NCBI GenBank assembly: GCA_009617715.1
Contig: VTFK01000045.1
Location: 186,001-250,000, forward strand
DNA length: 64,000 nucleotides
Direction of reading: 5' to 3'
From: Plectrocnemia conspersa
Lineage: Eukaryota > Arthropoda > Insecta > Trichoptera > Polycentropodidae
A program made the position numbers and the translations under genes. The notes under the pieces were generated by a model. It was not told where the DNA came from. It did no database searches and saw only the letters and a program-made list of their open reading frames with translations. This document shows, piece after piece, positions 25,281 through 37,665 of this stretch. The first letter of the stretch is position 1, and every line of letters begins with the position of its first letter.

Positions 25281-26680
25281 GCTTTATGTTAAGGGTAGTT
25301 ACCTTTTTCTGTTTCGCCACATTAAGTCTGTAATGTTTGTCAGAAAGCACAAATATGACATATAAATTGATCAATATTTATAAAGTAGTACCATTATTTT
25401 TCCATACATTTCTAACAAAATTTTATCAACTAAAATATTTTTATCAAAAAATTTCTTTATCATCTTTGTGTGGCTCAAAAGGCACTGCAAAAATAAATAA
25501 TCCAGAAACCAATATTATTAAAATAAAGTTATTATTTATGTTACTAACGGGAATATTAAAATATTAAACTATATATATTTGTGATTAAAAAATAAGTACT
25601 AAAATACTTTTAAATAAACAAAAATTTAATTTGGCTCATAAGGACACTACAAAAATAAATAATAATATATTAAATAGTTGTTTTTATGTCCTAAAACTAA
25701 AAATGATAAAAAGTTTAAGGTAATTAAGAAAAAAAAAATATTCGTCTAATTATTCTTATTTAAAAAAAAAAACATTATTGCCTTTAAAGTGTTATTATTT
25801 GCTTATGCTGCCATTACTTGCAATAAAATTAAATTTAAATAGATAACCTACAATAAACTGCAAATCTATTAGAAAATAAAATAGCATCGTTATATTTTCT
25901 ATTGCATTCTTTATACCACTAATTTGTAACAGATTACAAAATCGTTATTATTTTAGCTTAAAGATTTTAAATTAATATATACATATGTATATGTAGATCC
26001 ATATATTTTAATATTTCACGTTTATAAAATACAATGCATACATATATAGACAAACGTAATAATTATTCGACAACAAAATAATATTAAAATTTATTCAAAC
26101 TGTTTGAAATACAATAACAACTAAATAAAATAGAATAAATAAAAATAAAATCAGACATATTTTGCTACTACCTTAAGCCTGTTTTTCGTGAAATTAATTA
26201 TTATTGCTTATTTTCTGTACATCTCCTTAGCACGATATTTAATCAATTCTATATTTATTCAAGAGGTTGGAGAATTCTATGAAAATCTTATCTAATAATT
26301 TTGCTTTTCCAAACTAATTAGTTCGATAGAAAATATGGCATTTGTACCCTTGACATATCGGCTCGTATCCCTGAGTGTTAATTTTCGTATACAGACGGAA
26401 ACAATAAACCATGGTTCAAGCGTGTTTTTCAGATATGCAAATAAAATTAAAATAACTATTATAATGTAATGTAAAAATATATATGTACCTATATACAATA
26501 AATATGTAGCAACATATCAGCAGCAAATCAAAAATAAAATTTACATTTTAATTGTATTTACTGAACGATTCATAAACTTTTTAATGGTGTGCAAATACGG
26601 GTAGAAAAATTCATGCTTAGTTTAGTAAAATGTAATATATTTTTTCGGTTAACACATAAATGCCAAAAAATGTTTGGAGA
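25281..26680. other. AT-rich stretch, no gene seen
   Basis: Open frames at 25337-25567 and 26292-26498 have low-complexity, AT-driven composition and no motif. Confidence 0.5.
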
Positions 26681-26689
26681 GATAATATT

Positions 26690-26830
26690 TTCCTATAGAA
26701 TAGGCCTAAAATTTACGGGTAATCTGGTGGAGTTCGCTTCGGACCCCAATGCGTTTTAATCTGAGAAAAGTGATTTATGGAGAGAATGTACACTTTATCA
26801 AATAAAGCAGTTTTATAAAAAGCGCAGTTG
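26690..26830. promoter_or_regulatory. Small GC-richer patch
   Basis: GGTGGAGTTCGCTTCGGACC in AT-rich flanks. It may be a short conserved element. No reading frame. Confidence 0.2.
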
Positions 26831-27229
26831 CTTACGAAGGTTAGGGTAATGAATAAAGTATGTATTTAACTAATCTTTGTATAATAATATAATATACTGT
26901 ATTTATTATATATTTTTACTTAATATGATATTTATGATGTTAAATAAATATACCTAACTAATGATGTTATAAATATTTATATTATATTTTTGACGAAGCA
27001 ATTGTTTCGTATACTCAAAAACTTTTAGCTTATTTATATATTTCTTTGCTGATGATCGTGTATCTAATTAATAAATTTAGGTACACCAATGTTTGTTAAA
27101 TAAATAATTTTACCAAACAATTAAAAGCAATTTTCAACCAACCCGCAAGCGATTTATAATTACACGAACCTAATTAAAAAGGCAAATTCAATTTACAATA
27201 GTCTATATTGCCGATAATTACAAGAGAGT
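26831..27229. other. AT-rich stretch, no gene seen
   Basis: No supported feature. Confidence 0.5.
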
Positions 27230-27775
27230 AGTGAGGCTAGGAGAATTTTTAGTATTCAATTATGGTCTTGTATGTGACGTTTTATCATTACCGCCATCAG
27301 CCAACATCCAAGGCTAAGGGGCGGAAAGGACACGCGGGAACCCTTCGGGGTGCGAACGGGGTGCAATCTATAAATTTTGATAATGCGAAGCACAGACATT
27401 GTTTACAGCCGAACTCCTTATCTAAAGCGCCGAAAGTGGGCCCTGGAAGGGCACAGGACCTGAGTTACAAGGTACCGCCGCTATTAGAACATGCTAATTA
27501 CATAAAATACAGGTGAAACGTCCCGCTTTTTCCCGTTGGCCGATTTATGAGCGTTCCGTTAATTCTCCCGCCTAAATTTTAGAAAGTCTGCTTGAAATTT
27601 GCGGTTTTATTGTTATGATGATTAACCCGAAGGGATATGGGCGCAACCTTTTTTAATTTATTCCCATTACCCTCCGGGGAGTTCGGCGGAAATTTTGGAA
27701 TATTACGCCAAAGGGTCAAAACGTGTCCGATGATAACGTGCATAATTAAATATCAACGTATTCAGTTAATTGCGT
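27230..27775. promoter_or_regulatory. GC/CpG-rich island, candidate cis-regulatory DNA
   Basis: Among the most GC-rich blocks (AAGGGGCGGAAAGGACACGC, GGGCCCTGGAAGGGCAC, CCTCCGGGGAGTTCGGCGG). The 84-codon plus frame at 27262-27516 has no domain. No splice signals frame it. Confidence 0.33.
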
Positions 27776-29507
27776 AATCGCTTATTTAAAAGCTAAATTT
27801 AAATCAATATCAATTACAAAGGTAGATTCATACCTTTTGATACCACACAAATATATTAAATTTATACAAAAACGAACCTCGACGCTTGAAACAATTTATA
27901 TGGAACACATTTTAATTTTAAATATAAGCTCTTTTTATTAACTAAATGCTAAAATTTAATTAAATATTTACAATAGTTTAATATCTAAGTTAGCTATTTT
28001 CATACAAATTTGAATAAAATATGTATAAAACATTTTTATACATATATATTTAACAAATTACTTTACAAATATCACCATTGGGGCCTTAAAGCAGGAACAA
28101 TAGTTTAAAATAATAATAAACTCTTGATTTTCAGATTTAACGTATTATAATATTATGTGCAAAATGTGTTATATGCATCCAATGTAATGAAGTGATGTTT
28201 TTTTCATATAAACCTTACTTAACTTATTGAATGCCAAATAAAAAATAAAATTAATCACCAATATACATCGGACTAGACGATAAAGAGTGAAAGGATACGC
28301 CATTAAAAAGTTTTTATTACATTTTTACGAATATTATACAGATAAATTTTGCGTTGGTTTATTTAAACTCTAACTTTTGATACCAACTTTTGTATGTACT
28401 ATGAGTGATTTATTGTTATACCATTTTTAATATATTATATTATACATACTATATAAACTATTATCATAATTTAATAAAGCAATCTTGAATGCCTCTTGTC
28501 TCTTGACATTATTTTAACCATCAGTAATAAACGCCTGAAGCTGTATTAGTACAAGAGAAAATCATATAGCAATATTCACGTTAAATATTATCTACACGAA
28601 GGTATACTTTGCGTGATAATATCTATTTTGATCTAAATTCAGTCAAACGTCGTTTACACAATTCAGTTACTGTCTAGACGATACCAAATAATCTTGAGAA
28701 AAAATTGCAGTATACTACTAAGTAACTTTAAAAGCGATTGGATTTTATACAAAAAATGCATTGAACCGTTTATGTACGTAAGCGTATTTTGTAACATAAT
28801 AAATAATATTTAGAGGCGACAGTAAAAAAAATCCTCTGAGACAATGTTCAATGTCACTTTCATCTTACATACGATAAAATGCCTATAAAGTTTGATTTAT
28901 AAAAAAATAAAAATCCCTTTCATATTTTTATTTACCAATCATTTATTAATAATCTAAGAAGAATTTTTTTAATAATGCAATTAAATACTGATATATTTTT
29001 TATTTTATAAAAATAAATAGCAATAAATGTAAGTCATTTTTATTGATTTATATTTCTCAGATAATAATAAAATGACGTATGATTAATTTTAAATTAAATT
29101 CCCAACAAGTAAAAGTATAAATATATCTTGTTTTTTTGTGTATCTTTAAATTATTGTGCTTAAAAATTCACTATACATTCAAATATACTTTAAAAATATA
29201 ATATTATTTATTATTTGTGAGGGTTTCAACCACTTGAACATTTTTGTCATAATATAGAGGACATTTCAATGACTATTTTGAACAAACGAAAAATAAGTTA
29301 ATACGTCTCGAAAGTAAGGCCAAACATAGTATTTCACTTTATAATGAAAGAAAGATTTCTTGATCAAGCAAGTGTTTTAATAATGTAAAATATTGCACGG
29401 GCCACCAAACAGCACATCCGTCCCAAAACGATAATCACTTAGAAGTAGCATAAATCTTTGTTTGGAAAGGACACGAGATAGATAATACGTTCTACCCTGC
29501 GCTTTTT
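27776..29507. other. AT-rich stretch, no gene seen
   Basis: No supported feature. Confidence 0.5.
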
Positions 29508-29613
29508 GTTTACCGATCGCGATGATGCACATCTAAACCGTTAATATTTTAAGGCGTAAACACGTTTCGTGGGTGTGTCCAAGAAACGAGGCAATTGAAT
29601 AGCAAACATTTTC
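29508..29613 (+). repeat. Dispersed conserved pair, copy B
   Basis: Partner of 11556-11660 in the same orientation, 18 kb away. Shares CCGATCGC, ACCGTT..TATTT.AAGGCG, TAAACAC.TTTCG, AAGAA..GA.GCAATTG and GCAAACAT. No TE hallmarks. Confidence 0.65.
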
Positions 29614-31539
29614 ATGTAATATTTTTTGTCTGAAATATATTATATTTTTTTAATATACAAATGCAAAGCTTGATTTTTCTCAGGTCTATATTACTTATTT
29701 AACTATCAATTTTCCATAAAATGTAAACAAAACATTTCCTGTTAACATAGTATTTAACTCACTGACTTTTTAACGGATAATACGCTTTTTATTTTTAATA
29801 ATTACTTTTCCCAAGTTCTATGATATTAAATGCAAAATAAACATATGTCTACGTGTATTTTTTAATATTTATTAGAATATGAGTTTGAATATAAAAAGTA
29901 TTTTATTTAATCTTTTATAATTAAATTATATATTGTTAATAAATTATTTTGTCTGCGTAATACACATAATTTTTTTTTGTTTAATTAAAATATTTTTTAC
30001 AGCTATTACAATATTTTACACACAATACGTAATTCATATCAACTTATAAGTAAAAAAATTGTAATTCTAAATTAAGAAAACGTACAGGTTTTAGCACCGC
30101 CCAGGAGCGCTTATGTGTCACAGTCATTAAACATCATAATCCTTCTTGCGGTATAAACGTACGAATGTATTTTTGAGATGTTGTAAATTTAATCGCGGTA
30201 ACATAATGTTAAATCCTCAAATGGTTTCAGTTAATACCTTACAGAAGCCATTTAACGACTCTCGCGGACATTTTAGGAATCACATATATAATATCTGAGG
30301 GTTTCTTTACCACCATTACCCTTCATTTACTAATCTCTTTAGTCATAAACTGTGTCACTACATATTATATTTCACACATTACTCCGCATCGTTGACGCGT
30401 TAAGTATGAGCAGGTCAATGCTTGTTAAGTTCTTAATGCACTTAACAAATCAGCTTACCTCCTAAGTAAATGACTTATCGAAAACCTCGGTCAAATCATA
30501 CCAATTATAAAGAGTGAAGGTCTTCTAAGAAGGCTTTAGTTTCGTCAATACGCAGTTATATAATTAGAATTCTGTTGAAATTCAAATACCTTTATATAAT
30601 ATTAAATTAAAATTAATGGAAATTTAAGCCTTACAATTATTTAAAATACGGATTATAGGACAGATTATTTTTCCAGAGATTATTTAAAATAAAAGTTATA
30701 GGAGGTTGAGTTTTCGAAGCTTAAACTTGTACGAGCACTTTTAAATATATGAAACAATGAAATACATATTATCTCTTAATCTAAAATTATATAAAATAAA
30801 ATAAATATCAATGGAAAATATTATTAATTTTATTTAAAATTAAATACCATTCCATTTTTTGACTAGTTCCTTTTGAAATATGACTTTAAATTAGCTTTAA
30901 AATTTGTTATATATTTGCGTCAAATACTTTGGTAAGAGTATTAATACGGTGCATTGTATAGACCAAAGAAAAGCAATAAAGTGTTTTTCTTGTCGACGAG
31001 GTCATTGTTATGTAGCATAATTGCAATAGCGAAAGAATATAACAAGATGCCCTGGGACTAATCATGTTTAAATTAAGTCATAGCTATGTATATCGGACTC
31101 CTTATTGGCGAATACATTTGAAAGAAATAGAAAGGTAGTATTGGATACAAGGTACTTTTTTAAATAACACTTGTACATTGTAGTCATTCCATCATTAGTA
31201 AACTGGCGCTATGCTATTACTTTTGTCAGAATAGAATCAATTTATCTCAAAAACAGTGAATAACAGTTAAAACTTAAATATACAGTGACAATGCAACCTT
31301 TAATAAATCTTATAAAATCATATAAAAAACGAAGTCTTGTAATTTTAAATATAATTATAGCCAGAATGTTTTTATTGTTTATATATATATGACGATTTTC
31401 GAAAATTTGTAAAAAATAAAATTTTAAATAATTTTGTTCAATCTTTTTGCAAATTCATTTTTAAAAATTATAACACGCGTTATTTCTTATTTATACTTTT
31501 GCTTATATTGTTAATTTCTTCTACGCATCATCAGATTAT
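29614..31539. other. AT-rich stretch, no gene seen
   Basis: A slightly GC-richer part at 30080-30500 has no interpretable content. Confidence 0.5.
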
Positions 31540-32075
31540 CAGTTCCTCGTATAACGTTAAAGGCTTAATTGACAGAAGACATCAGAATGCTAGGCATTCT
31601 ACCTTTTGTCTCTGCGAGACAAAGAATCAATCTTGATAAGCCTTTTAGAGCGAAACAAATAAGCTACAACGCCTAATTTCAACCCCAGCCTACGTTGACA
31701 GAATTAATTAATTTAATTAATTCCATATCAAAAATTGCCTCATCGTGTTCCAAAATTAACCGTACACTTTTTACTAAGCAGATGTTTTCCATGTTATTAT
31801 TAGTCTCTCGGGGACTCGTTAAATAGAGCTTAATCATTCGTCGCCTAATTAACCTCGGCGGTTGGAAAACTTGATTTGTTTCAAATTTCACCGAGTAAAA
31901 ACTTTTCTGATTGACGTGAAGTTTTCCCGATAAACTTCTGGAAACGGGCGATCGTCACGGAACATTTGGCAATTGCCGAGACATTGATTTAAAGGGATTT
32001 CCACTTCTTTGCCAAAGTTTCACGACAACAAATCAGCAGCGGAGCTGATTTGGCGAAATTGCTCTAAAAGTCACA
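31540..32075. promoter_or_regulatory. GC-richer island, candidate cis-regulatory DNA
   Basis: Minus frame 31679-31891 without motif. Several TAATTAAT/TTAATTAA cores near 31705-31720 and 31845, with GGAAACGGGCGATCGTCACG downstream. Enhancer-like texture only. Confidence 0.3.
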
Positions 32076-33000
32076 AGTTAGAAAAATTGTTATTAATAAC
32101 AAAAACAACTCTTACATCATAATACAAGATGTTTTTGTTTTCAAACAAGAAATCGAACAAGATAAGTATTTTGAATTAATTAAACTCCTAAAAATATTAA
32201 TAAATAATCATACCAGCTAAATGGCTACCTAAAGATAATGCAAAATTACGGTATATTTCAGTCACATTTTTTAAATTATTTTTATATCACATTCTGTATA
32301 GTTATTTTGCCTTATTATTGTAGACCCTTTACTTAAACAACGTCGAAATCGTGTACACTAAATAAACCTAACTGGGTGCGATTTAGATATACCCTATTGA
32401 AACCACATTTTCTGTTGATTTTTTTGATAAATTTAAAATAAAATAGTAATGATTAAAACCACACATTTAATTGAAATTTTGCCCACGACATCTGATCTTT
32501 TGATTATAATTCTAAACACATATGTTTGAACTTTTAGCAGCACATGCTCTTACAATTAAATGTTGAATATGCATAAAATGTAACAATATACATTTTTAGA
32601 GCTCAAACTTTGCGACTGTCAAATTACAAGGACTATCAATGCTACATTATTAAAGTAGTTATCCATATTAATTAAAATATAATTATACAAAATACTTATG
32701 AATGAATTAAATCAATATTTCAGAAAAACTAATTTAGATTTTATTAGAACATTTATAATATATATAAGATACTTGGAAGTAAACGCAAACCTATTAGTAT
32801 GTAATAAGCATTAAGGGCGAAGTATGTGTAATCACTATATAACAGTTATCAAAAGATATAAGGAACAACAAAAAAACACTAAATGTGTGATTTTCTTGAC
32901 CTTCGTATCTGGGGGCTTATCTTTGCCATTTTTTAAATTTATTTTGCTCTATAACAATTGCAGACTTCCCCACGTAAAATCAAATATTTTTAATTTTATG
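32076..33000. other. AT-rich stretch, no gene seen
   Basis: The plus frame at 32824-33042 runs into the repeat at 33.0 kb and is not a recognisable gene. Confidence 0.5.
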
Positions 33001-33290
33001 CGGGTAAGTCCGTGGGCTCCAGGCGATTCCAAAGCGGGTTGAACTCTGGATTCTGAACGTCGAGCTGGATTAAGCTATATGAAGAGAGAAGCGGCGGCTT
33101 TTGTGATATTTGATGGTCTGAAGTTAGGTTGGCCAGTTAGAGAGAATTTTGGATGCCTTAAACTCCGAAGTGGATGTTCAAGTGTGAATATCATTAGTGT
33201 CAGAAAAAAATCTCTGAAGCCTAATCAATACAGAAACTCGATCAAATCCCTGAACCATCTAATTGCTGGTTTTTCTTTGACTTGACTTGA
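33001..33290 (-). repeat. Unclassified dispersed repeat, longer copy (33.0 kb)
   Basis: 33033-33075 matches 17345-17400. On the minus strand the shared part reads QLDVQNPEFNPLWNRLEPTD. The plus frame 33079-33285 has no recognised domain. The block is GC-richer than its flanks and lacks visible termini. Probably a fragment of a TE coding region, family unknown. Confidence 0.4.
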
Positions 33291-34420
33291 TGAACGGCAT
33301 AGAGCCCAAGCTACTACAACGAATTATAAATATATCTAACTAATTTTTATCGTTGCCGTGTAACTATGTAAAGAAATAGTTATGTAATGAACATTATGTA
33401 CAACTGAGCTATTATTATACACATCACATAGTAAATCCATAAATCGTAAAAAATACCTTTTACAAGTTAAAAAATGTGCAATTACTCAGCACTAACGTAT
33501 TTAATATAAATAAATAAACATGAAGTTTAGAGTCATATTAAAAATATTTTTTCATATTAAATAAATATTATTTAACATGTAAAATAATCGATTCAATGGG
33601 TAAACAATAAACGCTAATATCATATTTAAAGTTGAGCAAACAATATTATTCAGAGAATTAAACTGTGTGTAACATTTTGAGACTCATCAAATAGTTTTAT
33701 TTACTGAAAAGATTATTTTCAGTTCAGATAATGTCTGATACGTGAAATGCTTAAACGACAATATCACTCTTGTAATGTCGTAAATATTATTTTTTTGCGT
33801 CAGTGATCACCATGATACAATTTTAGAATTTACATTTCAATCAACGTTCTCAACATAGTTCGTGTATCTATATGTCTAAAGCCTTATACAATGTTATAAG
33901 GGCAATGATACTACAAAGAAACATCCAATTAAAAAAATATATACAGCAAAACAAGATACTATAAAAGGACGTACACTCTTCTATAATATGTGTTTCTTAT
34001 TATATATAATACTACATATGCGTTTGTACGTTTTTTCAACATAATTTGGCTTTCATATAAGAATTTAAAAACAAATTTAAAACGTCTTTGAATACTACAG
34101 AAGTCACTTTGACAAACGCTTCCAATGCAACGAAAAAGTGTTTTTAAGTATATATTTATATATTTTATCTACTTATATATGTATCCTTCGCATATAAAGT
34201 ATGAACATCTATGAGATGTAAAAATGTTTTATGCGAATATGTAAATTTTAATATTGTATATCTCTGATTTAATAGATGTAATGTTCGAATTAATTTCTAC
34301 GGTTTATTGTTCCTTGAAATGTCACAACCATGCGTGTTATTGAGAATTACACATTCTCGCCTTTGCAACTTTTCAAATTAACTTGTGCAAATTGTATTGG
34401 ATTTACTCACTTGATTACGG
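33291..34420. other. AT-rich stretch, no gene seen
   Basis: No supported feature. Confidence 0.5.
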
Positions 34421-34860
34421 GTAAACTGCAGAAGCCCCGCCATCAGAAACATCAGGGCTCCCCCTTTTATACTGAATCGTCATAAATAAATATTGAATCT
34501 TTCGCGTCTGGCGTCTTCGCAACCCCCGGGGTCGTCTTCCATTTTTTCCCTCCTCCTTTCGTCGTCTGTACCTTCTTTCTTGTACGCTTCCAAAAACACC
34601 CCACGGGGACGACGCTTAAATTTGTTTTCTTTCAAAATGACGAAAAAAACTAATCAGGGATTTCCTTTAGCGTCTCGATTGGCGAGGCGGACGAGTTGTA
34701 TTTTTTTTTTGAATGGCCAAACATTCCACAAGTTGACGTACAATGAAAAATATCGAAGGACCTTCTGGGCAATATTTTCTCTACCCGAAGCGAAGCAAAA
34801 AAGGGAACAATACAGAAAATGGATCAATGCGTACAATACAAATCAAAATTAAATTTGTAA
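34421..34860. promoter_or_regulatory. GC-richer island with a 119-codon open frame
   Basis: The plus frame at 34493-34852 starts MNLSRLASSQ (non-ATG start codon; the first in-frame ATG gives MTKKTNQ) and is mirrored by a minus frame at 34654-34836. It is rich in Ser, Arg and Lys, with no domain, signal or splice context. Treated as a candidate regulatory island; a small orphan protein cannot be excluded. Confidence 0.28.
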
Positions 34861-35275
34861 ATGAAAATGAGGAAAAAATAAACATATACTCAAAATGATA
34901 AATGAAATTAGGCAATCCGGTTTAAGTTAATTAACTATATAAAGTAAATAGACCACACAATATAGCTGTAGACAAATTAGCTATAATTAATCTTCTCCTT
35001 AAAATTAACAAACGTCTTATCTGTAGCGTGACTATATAGAAATTATAAAAACATAAAAGATCATTACATGACAATGATACACTGTGCGAGTATTAAAATA
35101 ATACATCTTAACAACTGAGCATATATTTATCAAATAATATACAACTAGTATGAAGAGTAATAGAATAATAGAATAATATACACACAAGCAAATATAACGA
35201 CTTTCTCGCAAATATATATAATAATTTTAAAATGTTATCTATGCCATAATATTAAATTAATGAGTAATTTAATCG
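34861..35275. other. AT-rich stretch, no gene seen
   Basis: No supported feature. Confidence 0.5.
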
Positions 35276-35377
35276 ATTATCTAAAGAGTTGATTATTACA
35301 ATGTGCAGTGCTAGCGTATTAAAGAGCCGGATGCCGATAGCCATAGGTGATTCGGCTAGTGCGGACTTCCTGGCTCT
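35276..35377 (-). pseudogene. LINE ORF2 C-terminal fragment
   Basis: One minus frame reads RKSALAESPMAIGIRLFNTL, then ALHIVIINSLDN. This matches the tail of many insect non-LTR retrotransposon ORFs, where SP...G.(K/R)L(F/Y)N.LP..I is followed by a SL..FK..L(K/R) segment. It lies about 430 bp downstream, on the same strand, of the reverse-transcriptase fragment at 35810-35974. That gap is shorter than in an intact element, so either the copy has an internal deletion or two fragments sit side by side. The same DNA can fold into a GC-rich hairpin (35323-35377). Confidence 0.55.
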
Positions 35378-35809
35378 AAAGGACATCAGAAAAGGACGCA
35401 ATAGTAATTATTAAAGATGTTTCGAAACCAAAAACTATAATTCCTTGAAAATAGTTTTATTTTCAACAGAACTCCTTAATGGTGTGCATGCTTAGCGATA
35501 TACAACTTATGTAAGAACACAACAAATCGTATCACAGTGCTCCTAAATGGCTTTGGGGATAGAAAAACGGATAACCAAATATCCTCTTATAAAGGTATCC
35601 CAAAAACTTTTTCTGAACTATTACGATTCAAAAGAATTATATTGTTATTTTGATGTTTTAAATTATTAAACTCGATTTAAGAATGGAGCGAACTAAAGTG
35701 TCATAGAGAATTCAAATAACTGACGGATCATCAAAATCAGACGCGTTCCTCATATCAAAGGCAAGCATTTTGAATTTTTTTCTGTCAAACAATCTTGAAA
35801 GATCAGTTA

Positions 35810-35974
35810 GCAGAGGAAAACGTTTGATTCTTGAGGAGTTCCCGAAGAGGCAAAATATTATTTTATCAATAGTCGATATAGATTACGAACGATTATTATA
35901 GAATTAAATCATCTAAGCAACTGAGGTCGGAAAATTTTTTCATGACAAACAATGTCGAAGGCTTTTTCGATATT
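35810..35974 (-). pseudogene. LINE reverse-transcriptase fragment
   Basis: The minus strand reads NIEKAFDIVCHEKIFRPQLL, a stop, then FNSIIIVRNLYRLLIK, a stop, then a PQESNVF-like piece. This aligns with the RT palm region of RTE/CR1-like LINEs, where D(Y/F)EKAFD.V.HEKL......I...II.NLY is followed by a (R/K)QGC.LSP..FN block. The first catalytic aspartate region (FD) is visible. The YADD motif and the endonuclease are not. In-frame stops and a frameshift near the 5' side show it is inactive. Order and strand agree with the LINE C-terminal piece at 35276-35377. Confidence 0.7.
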
Positions 35975-35980
35975 CGTCTA

Positions 35981-36829
35981 TTAGTTAAAAGTGGCATCGT
36001 TAATTATTTTAATGTAATAGTACAAAAAAATTAATTAGAAAGATAATGTCAAAAAACATAAATTTTCGAAATAAAAGTTATAAAATATATAAAATATTTA
36101 ACGTTTTTTTAAATATCTAGGTATCTATAATATCTATAAAAGGTAAGTTTCGGTTTTGTTTTCTATGTATGTATGTAGAACTATTTTGTTTCACCTCTAA
36201 AATAAAACTAACTATATTATATCGAAAATTGCTAGAATATAAGTTTTGTTTACATTTAACATAAAACTTCGTAACCAAATAATCACATAAGTTAAGCACT
36301 AACTAAATATATTTATTATGACAAATTTTCATTCAACATTAACATTAAAAAAAAACATTATCATTTTTGTAACAAAAAAATTACAAATAAAAAAAAAAGA
36401 GTTTCATTCAGATTTTACAATTATTTTTCTTAGACTCTTATTATTGCAATGTTTAACTACAAAAATGATTGTCTATGTAAGTTAATAATTTAATTTTGTG
36501 AACTAATTATTTTCAGGTATTATTCGACTTGTGACAAAATATTTTTAGAATTTTTTTTGCAAACTATTACGAGCGTTAAATTTAAAAGTGATTTATACTA
36601 AATTATATTGAATTTTTTATTACTAATTAAATAAAAAATCGCTATTAAACATAAATATAAATTATTAAATACGGTTCTATACATTACTTAGCGACCTTAC
36701 TTATCAAAAGCTTAAGTTAATACATTTCATACATCATTGAATATACATCTTAACTAATAAATACGGTAATCTCACTGCATCATCCTTATATGAAGTATAA
36801 CATGTTAATATTTTAAATAATACTGTTAA
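35981..36829. other. AT-rich stretch, no gene seen
   Basis: The LINE endonuclease expected upstream of the RT is not visible here. The minus frame at 36117-36299 has no motif. Confidence 0.5.
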
Positions 36830-37080
36830 ATTTGAACCCTTTCTGGGTTCGAGGCTTTGTCTAATTTCTTCACCGTTCACCAAAATTACTTGTCATCAGG
36901 GAAACGTTTACCGACAACAAAAGACGAAACAAAGGGCGGTCAGATTAATTTAATCTTGTGCTCGTCTCCGAACATTTTTCTATTCTACCTAAACAAGCCT
37001 GTCTCCTTAGCTAAAACCTGTCGCGATAATTAATAGAAAAGGAAAATGCAAACGACTACTGAAAACAGCGTAATTTATTA
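36830..37080. promoter_or_regulatory. GC-richer island, candidate cis-regulatory DNA
   Basis: AACCCTTTCTGGGTTCGAGG, CAGATTAATTTAATCTTG and GATAATTAATAG occur together. The middle one is a near-palindrome with TAAT cores. No reading frame. Confidence 0.28.
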
Positions 37081-37419
37081 TTGAATTTGTTGTGAAACAC
37101 TGCTAAATTAAAAAAGGTCAACAAGAACTAATTTATTTAACCTTTAAATGTAATATGCATGTAAAAAAATAACATTTAAGCAAATAGCTACGAACAAAAA
37201 TAGGTTAAGTCACGGAAGATATTTATATACAGTAAAAAATTTGCTTACTAAAGGTAATTTATTAATGTACATATTTTGCATAATATAATAATAAGGTTCA
37301 AAGTAATAACTGCTTTGTGTAACGTCAGTAAATTATTTAATAAGATATTAGGTTTTTCTTTGATTTCATATATATGAATTTTACAATAAATATTCATTAA
37401 TATATATAGTGTGTACCGC
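37081..37419. other. AT-rich stretch, no gene seen
   Basis: No supported feature. Confidence 0.5.
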
Positions 37420-37665
37420 ACCATTTGTGTTTGGCATTATAATTTATTATCGCTTTGCCGTAATTAATGAGGCAAATTTATGTATAATATACATTAACGG
37501 ACGGCATTGTAGATTGTGGTTATTAGGTTACAAGTCTTGGTAAAATGAAATTGGTTGTTCATTTTCTTCCCGAGCTCTCAGCAAGCTGTGATTATTAAGT
37601 TTAATGGGCGTGGAATAACGACGATTTTATTATTGCGAAAAGAAAATGAAAAAAAGAGAGCGGAT
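37420..37665. promoter_or_regulatory. Candidate homeodomain-rich enhancer
   Basis: CCGTAATTAATGAGG, ATTATAATTTATTATCGC, GTGATTATTAAGTTTAATGG and CGATTTTATTATTGCG fall within 200 bp, next to a GAGCTCTC block. The motif density suggests Hox/Antennapedia-type input. Inference from motifs only. Confidence 0.35.

Noticed and set aside
26700..26800. Third copy of the 7.8/44.5-kb repeat
   Set aside because: Only scattered short matches (CGGACCCC, GTGATTTA); no better than chance.
34493..34852. 119-codon Ser/Arg-rich gene
   Set aside because: Non-ATG start, no domain, antisense frame also open; more likely a by-product of local composition.
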